From Frankiaceae bacterium (GTDB taxonomy: Bacteria; Actinomycetota; Actinomycetes; Mycobacteriales; SCTD01), in NCBI GenBank assembly GCA_026786045.1, contig JAJAYV010000421.1, positions 1 to 7,719 on the forward strand: a stretch of 7,719 bases of DNA, given 5' to 3'. The first letter of the stretch is position 1; each line of letters begins with the position of its first letter. Both the position numbers and the translations under genes were made by a program. Under the pieces are notes generated by a model. That model was given only the letters and a program-made list of their open reading frames with translations, ran no database searches and was not told the DNA's origin. Below are positions 5,901-7,719 of this stretch, piece after piece.

Positions 5901-6639
5901 GCACGAGGGCAAGCAGATCAGCTTCGCCGACACGCAGGCCCGCCCGACGCCGGTCATCACGTCACCGGAGTGGAGCGGGTCCGAGCACGGCGGCCGGCGC
6001 TACTCGCCGTTCGTCATCAACGTCGAGCGCGCCAAGCCGTGGCACACCCTCACCGGGCGGCAGCACTTCTTCGTCGAGCACGACTGGATGGCCGAGCTCG
6101 GCGAGCAGCTGCCCGTCTTCCGCCCGCCGCTGGACATGCACCAGCTGTTCGGCGAGCCGCGCCTGGGCGACCGGGGCGAGCTCGGCATCGCGGTGCGGTA
6201 CCTCACGCCGCACAGCAAGTGGTCGATCCACTCGGAGTACCAGGACAACCTGTTCATGCTGTCGCTGTCCCGCGGTGGCCCGACGATCTGGATGAGCCCC
6301 GCTGACGCCGACAAGGTCGGCGTCGCGGACAACGACTGGATCGAGGCGGTCAACCGCAACGGCGTCGTGGTGGCGAGAGCCATCGTCAGCTCCCGCATGC
6401 CGGACGGGACGGTCTACATGTACCACGCGCAGGAGCGCACGATCGACGTCCCGATCGCGGAGACCTCCGGCAAGCGCGGCGGCATCCACAACTCCCTGAC
6501 GCGGCTGCTCATGAAGCCCACGCACCTGGCCGGCGGCTACGCCCAGATCAGCTACGCCTTCAACTACATCGGGCCCACGGGCAACCAGCGCGACGAGGTC
6601 ACCATGATCCGTCGCCGCGACCAGGAGGTCCAGTACTGA
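2941..6639 (+). CDS. narG: Respiratory nitrate reductase alpha subunit (molybdenum catalytic subunit)
   Basis: NarG reduces nitrate to nitrite at a bis-MGD molybdenum centre, taking electrons from NarH. It works on the cytoplasmic face of the membrane in the NarGHI menaquinol:nitrate oxidoreductase. The 1232 residues match the family's usual 1220-1250. The FS0 [4Fe-4S] ligands are all present: H67, C71, C75 and C110, in the same spacing as E. coli NarG, including the unusual histidine. Other family blocks are GFSPIPAMSMVSHAAG (near 205-220), FYDWYADLP (235-243, whose Asp237 I take as the molybdenum ligand equivalent to E. coli D222), QTDVPES, WGSNVPVTRTPDAH, SMIIMGAGTNHYFH (536-549), GGGWAHYVGQEK, and the C-terminal molydopterin dinucleotide-binding domain with LTGRQ (1037-1041), LSRGGP (1109-1114) and HAQER. 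No twin-arginine signal or other export signal is present. The N-terminus before H67 is about 17 residues longer than in E. coli. The stop codon overlaps the narH start by one base. The frame is intact. Confidence 0.97.
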   Translation: MTTTRPPARPTTGLDTPAEELLLKAGRHFRKGRVSDDLRTLHQIGGREADGFYRDRWSHDKVVRSTHGVNCTGSCSWKVYVKDGIITWESQQTDYPSVGPDSPEYEPRGCPRGAAFSWYTYSPTRIRYPYVRGVLLELFRAAKARNGGDPVLAWAEIVSTPELAKQYKSARGKGGLVRATWDEAVELASAAHVHTVKTWGPDRIAGFSPIPAMSMVSHAAGTRFYSLLGAPLLSFYDWYADLPMASPQVFGDQTDVPESGDWWDASYLILWGSNVPVTRTPDAHWMTEARYRGQKVVVCSPDYSDATKFADEWLAPSPGSDGALAMAMGHVVLNEFFVQKQTPQFEDYVKRFTDLPFLVTLDERDGRVVPGRFLTASDLGETDEHSEFKTVLLDGAGEPVVPNGSLGFRFGEQGAGRWNLELGDVDPLLTALGEGTSSEVALPRFDSPDGTGSVVVRGVPTRTVAGHLVTTVFDLLLATYGVGRDGLPGQWPTGYDDPSTPCTPAWQAELTGVPAEKAERIGREFAQNALDSGGRSMIIMGAGTNHYFHSDTIYRAFLMLTTITGCQGKNGGGWAHYVGQEKVRPITGHSHLAMSADWSRPPRQMIGTAYWYLATGQYRYDSFAADVFSSPTGEGRFTGMTTADVLAQSARLGWMPSYPTFNWNPLDLGDAIGRSGQKPGDFVADELEAGRLKFAGEDPDAPENFPRVLTVWRANLLGSSGKGNEYFLKHLLGADNSLRAEEPPPASRSRDIAWHDEAPEGKLDLLLALDFRMTSTTLFADVVLPAATWYEKHDLNTTDMHPFVNAFTPAISPPWQTRTDFDIFQTLAKTFSEQAKTHLGTRTDLVASPLAHDTPDELSLPHGKVLDWKADGTRPIPGVNFPKLTLVERDYTAIAAKMGALGPLADSLGATTKGITYELSQPVEHLRHKNGTVRGGVADGRPRLDTDTSMCEAILALSGTTNGHLAVQGFETLEKRTGTRLADLAREHEGKQISFADTQARPTPVITSPEWSGSEHGGRRYSPFVINVERAKPWHTLTGRQHFFVEHDWMAELGEQLPVFRPPLDMHQLFGEPRLGDRGELGIAVRYLTPHSKWSIHSEYQDNLFMLSLSRGGPTIWMSPADADKVGVADNDWIEAVNRNGVVVARAIVSSRMPDGTVYMYHAQERTIDVPIAETSGKRGGIHNSLTRLLMKPTHLAGGYAQISYAFNYIGPTGNQRDEVTMIRRRDQEVQY
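6623..6629 (+). promoter_or_regulatory. narH ribosome binding site inside the narG 3' end
   Basis: AGGAGGT lies 9 nt upstream of the narH ATG at 6639, within the last codons of narG. The stop and start overlap as TGATG. Together these point to translational coupling and near-equal synthesis of the two subunits. The site favours ATG 6639 over the in-frame ATGs at 6648, 6657, 6663 and 6669. Confidence 0.7.
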
Positions 6640-7719
6640 TGCGAGTGATGGCTCAGATGGCGATGGTCATGAACCTCGACAAGTGCATCGGCTGCCACAC
6701 CTGCTCGGTCACCTGCAAGCAGGCGTGGACCAACCGCAGCGGCGTCGAGTACGTCTGGTTCAACAACGTGGAGACGCGTCCGGGGCAGGGCTACCCGCGC
6801 ACCTACCAGGACCAGGAGCGGTGGAAGGGCGGCTGGCAGCTCAAGAAGGGCCGGCTGTCTCTGCGCGCCGGCGGGCGCGTGAAGAAGCTGCTGAGCATCT
6901 TCAGCAATCCCCTCATGCCGAGCATCGACGACTACTACGAGCCGTGGACCTACGACTACGAGACGCTCACCAACGCGCCGTCCCAGCAGCACACCCCCGT
7001 CGCCCGCCCGAAGTCGCTCATCAGCGGCAAGGACATGAAGGTGCAGTGGTCGGCCAACTGGGACGACGACCTCGGCGGCAGCCCGCAGCTGACGGTCGAC
7101 GACCCGGTGCTCAAGAAGCTCGGCGACCAGGTGAAGCTGGAGTTCGAGCAGACGTTCATGTTCTACCTGCCGCGCATCTGCGAGCACTGCCTCAACCCGA
7201 GCTGCGCCGCGTCCTGCCCGTCCGGCGCGATCTACAAGCGCGAGGAGGACGGCATCGTCCTGGTCGACCAGGACCGCTGCCGGGGCTGGCGCATGTGCGT
7301 CACCGGCTGCCCCTACAAGAAGATCTACTTCAACCACAAGACCGGCAAGGCCGAGAAGTGCACGTTCTGCTTCCCGCGCGTGGAGGTCGGCCTGCCGACG
7401 GTCTGCGCCGAGACCTGCGTCGGGCGGCTGCGCTACATCGGGATCGTGCTGTACGACGCTGACCGGGTGCTGGAGGCCGCATCCGTCGAGGACGAGCACG
7501 AGCTGTACATGGCGCAGCGCTCGGTGCTGCTCGACCCGGACGACCCTGAGGTGCAGCGTGCGGCCGAGGAGGCGGGCATCCCGCGGGACTGGGTGCTGGC
7601 GGCGCAGAAGAGCCCCGTGTGGGCCCTGATCAACCGCTTCGAGGTGGCGCTGCCGCTGCACCCGGAGTACCGCACGATGCCGATGGTCTGGTACATCCCG
7701 CCGCTGTCCCCCGTCGTCG
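6639..7719 (+). CDS. narH: Respiratory nitrate reductase beta subunit, partial (runs off the right edge)
   Basis: NarH is the cytoplasmic iron-sulfur subunit that passes electrons from the NarI haems to NarG. The first 360 codons are present and the frame is still open at the window end; the family usually has about 480-550 residues. The start MRVMAQMAMVMNLDKCIGCH matches the NarH N-terminus. All cluster ligands in this part are present: C16, C19, C22, C26; C181, C184, C189, C193; C214, C220, C224; and C241, C244, C256, C260. W217 replaces the fourth cysteine in CRGWRMC, the known NarH feature that makes one cluster [3Fe-4S] (E. coli W220). With C16-C26 aligned, the later ligands are offset by exactly three residues from E. 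coli. Family blocks YYEPWTYDYE, ARPKSLISG, CPSGAIYKREEDGIVL and LPLHPEYRTMPMVWYIPPLSP are clear. It overlaps the narG stop by one base. narJ and narI are expected downstream. Confidence 0.97.
   Translation, partial: MRVMAQMAMVMNLDKCIGCHTCSVTCKQAWTNRSGVEYVWFNNVETRPGQGYPRTYQDQERWKGGWQLKKGRLSLRAGGRVKKLLSIFSNPLMPSIDDYYEPWTYDYETLTNAPSQQHTPVARPKSLISGKDMKVQWSANWDDDLGGSPQLTVDDPVLKKLGDQVKLEFEQTFMFYLPRICEHCLNPSCAASCPSGAIYKREEDGIVLVDQDRCRGWRMCVTGCPYKKIYFNHKTGKAEKCTFCFPRVEVGLPTVCAETCVGRLRYIGIVLYDADRVLEAASVEDEHELYMAQRSVLLDPDDPEVQRAAEEAGIPRDWVLAAQKSPVWALINRFEVALPLHPEYRTMPMVWYIPPLSPVV

Noticed and set aside
6564..7661. 365-codon open frame on the minus strand opposite narH
   Set aside because: It is antisense to narH, whose cysteine motifs fix the true frame. 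The translation is Leu/Val/Arg-rich noise.

Overview
The window is very GC-rich (by eye about 70% or more), with GTG starts, strong G/C third-position bias and long spurious open frames on the opposite strand. This is typical of a high-GC actinobacterium. The NarG and NarH sequences also read as actinobacterial respiratory nitrate reductase subunits. I cannot name a genus from the sequence alone.

Layout. Positions 1-118 hold no gene that I can support, only GC-rich inverted repeats. Two minus-strand genes follow: an unrecognised 156-residue protein with a Ser/Arg-rich linker and an acidic helical tail (119-589), and upstream of it a TSUP/TauE-SafE family permease (701-1450). A 136-bp divergent intergenic region (1451-1586) separates these from three plus-strand genes: a NarK-type nitrate/nitrite MFS transporter (1587-2834), narG (2941-6639) and narH (6639 to the window end, cut off after 360 codons). 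The rest of a narGHJI operon (end of narH, then narJ and narI) is expected just beyond the right edge.

How it works together. NarK is expected to move nitrate and nitrite across the membrane. NarG, the bis-MGD molybdenum subunit, reduces nitrate to nitrite on the cytoplasmic side. NarH, the iron-sulfur subunit, carries electrons to it from the membrane cytochrome b NarI, which lies outside the window. NarG lacks a twin-arginine signal, and all expected cluster ligands are present in NarG and NarH, so the enzyme looks intact and of the cytoplasm-facing respiratory type.

The most interesting non-coding signal lies in the divergent region: two GGGAC-N4-GTCC(C/T) boxes in the same orientation, 21 bp centre to centre, at 1488-1501 and 1509-1522. 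They resemble DosR/DevR-type boxes of the actinobacterial hypoxia/NO response and abut a possible narK promoter. This suggests oxygen- or NO-responsive control of narK, and perhaps of the divergent permease. The remaining content is a conventional nitrate respiration locus; I did not find a wholly new system.
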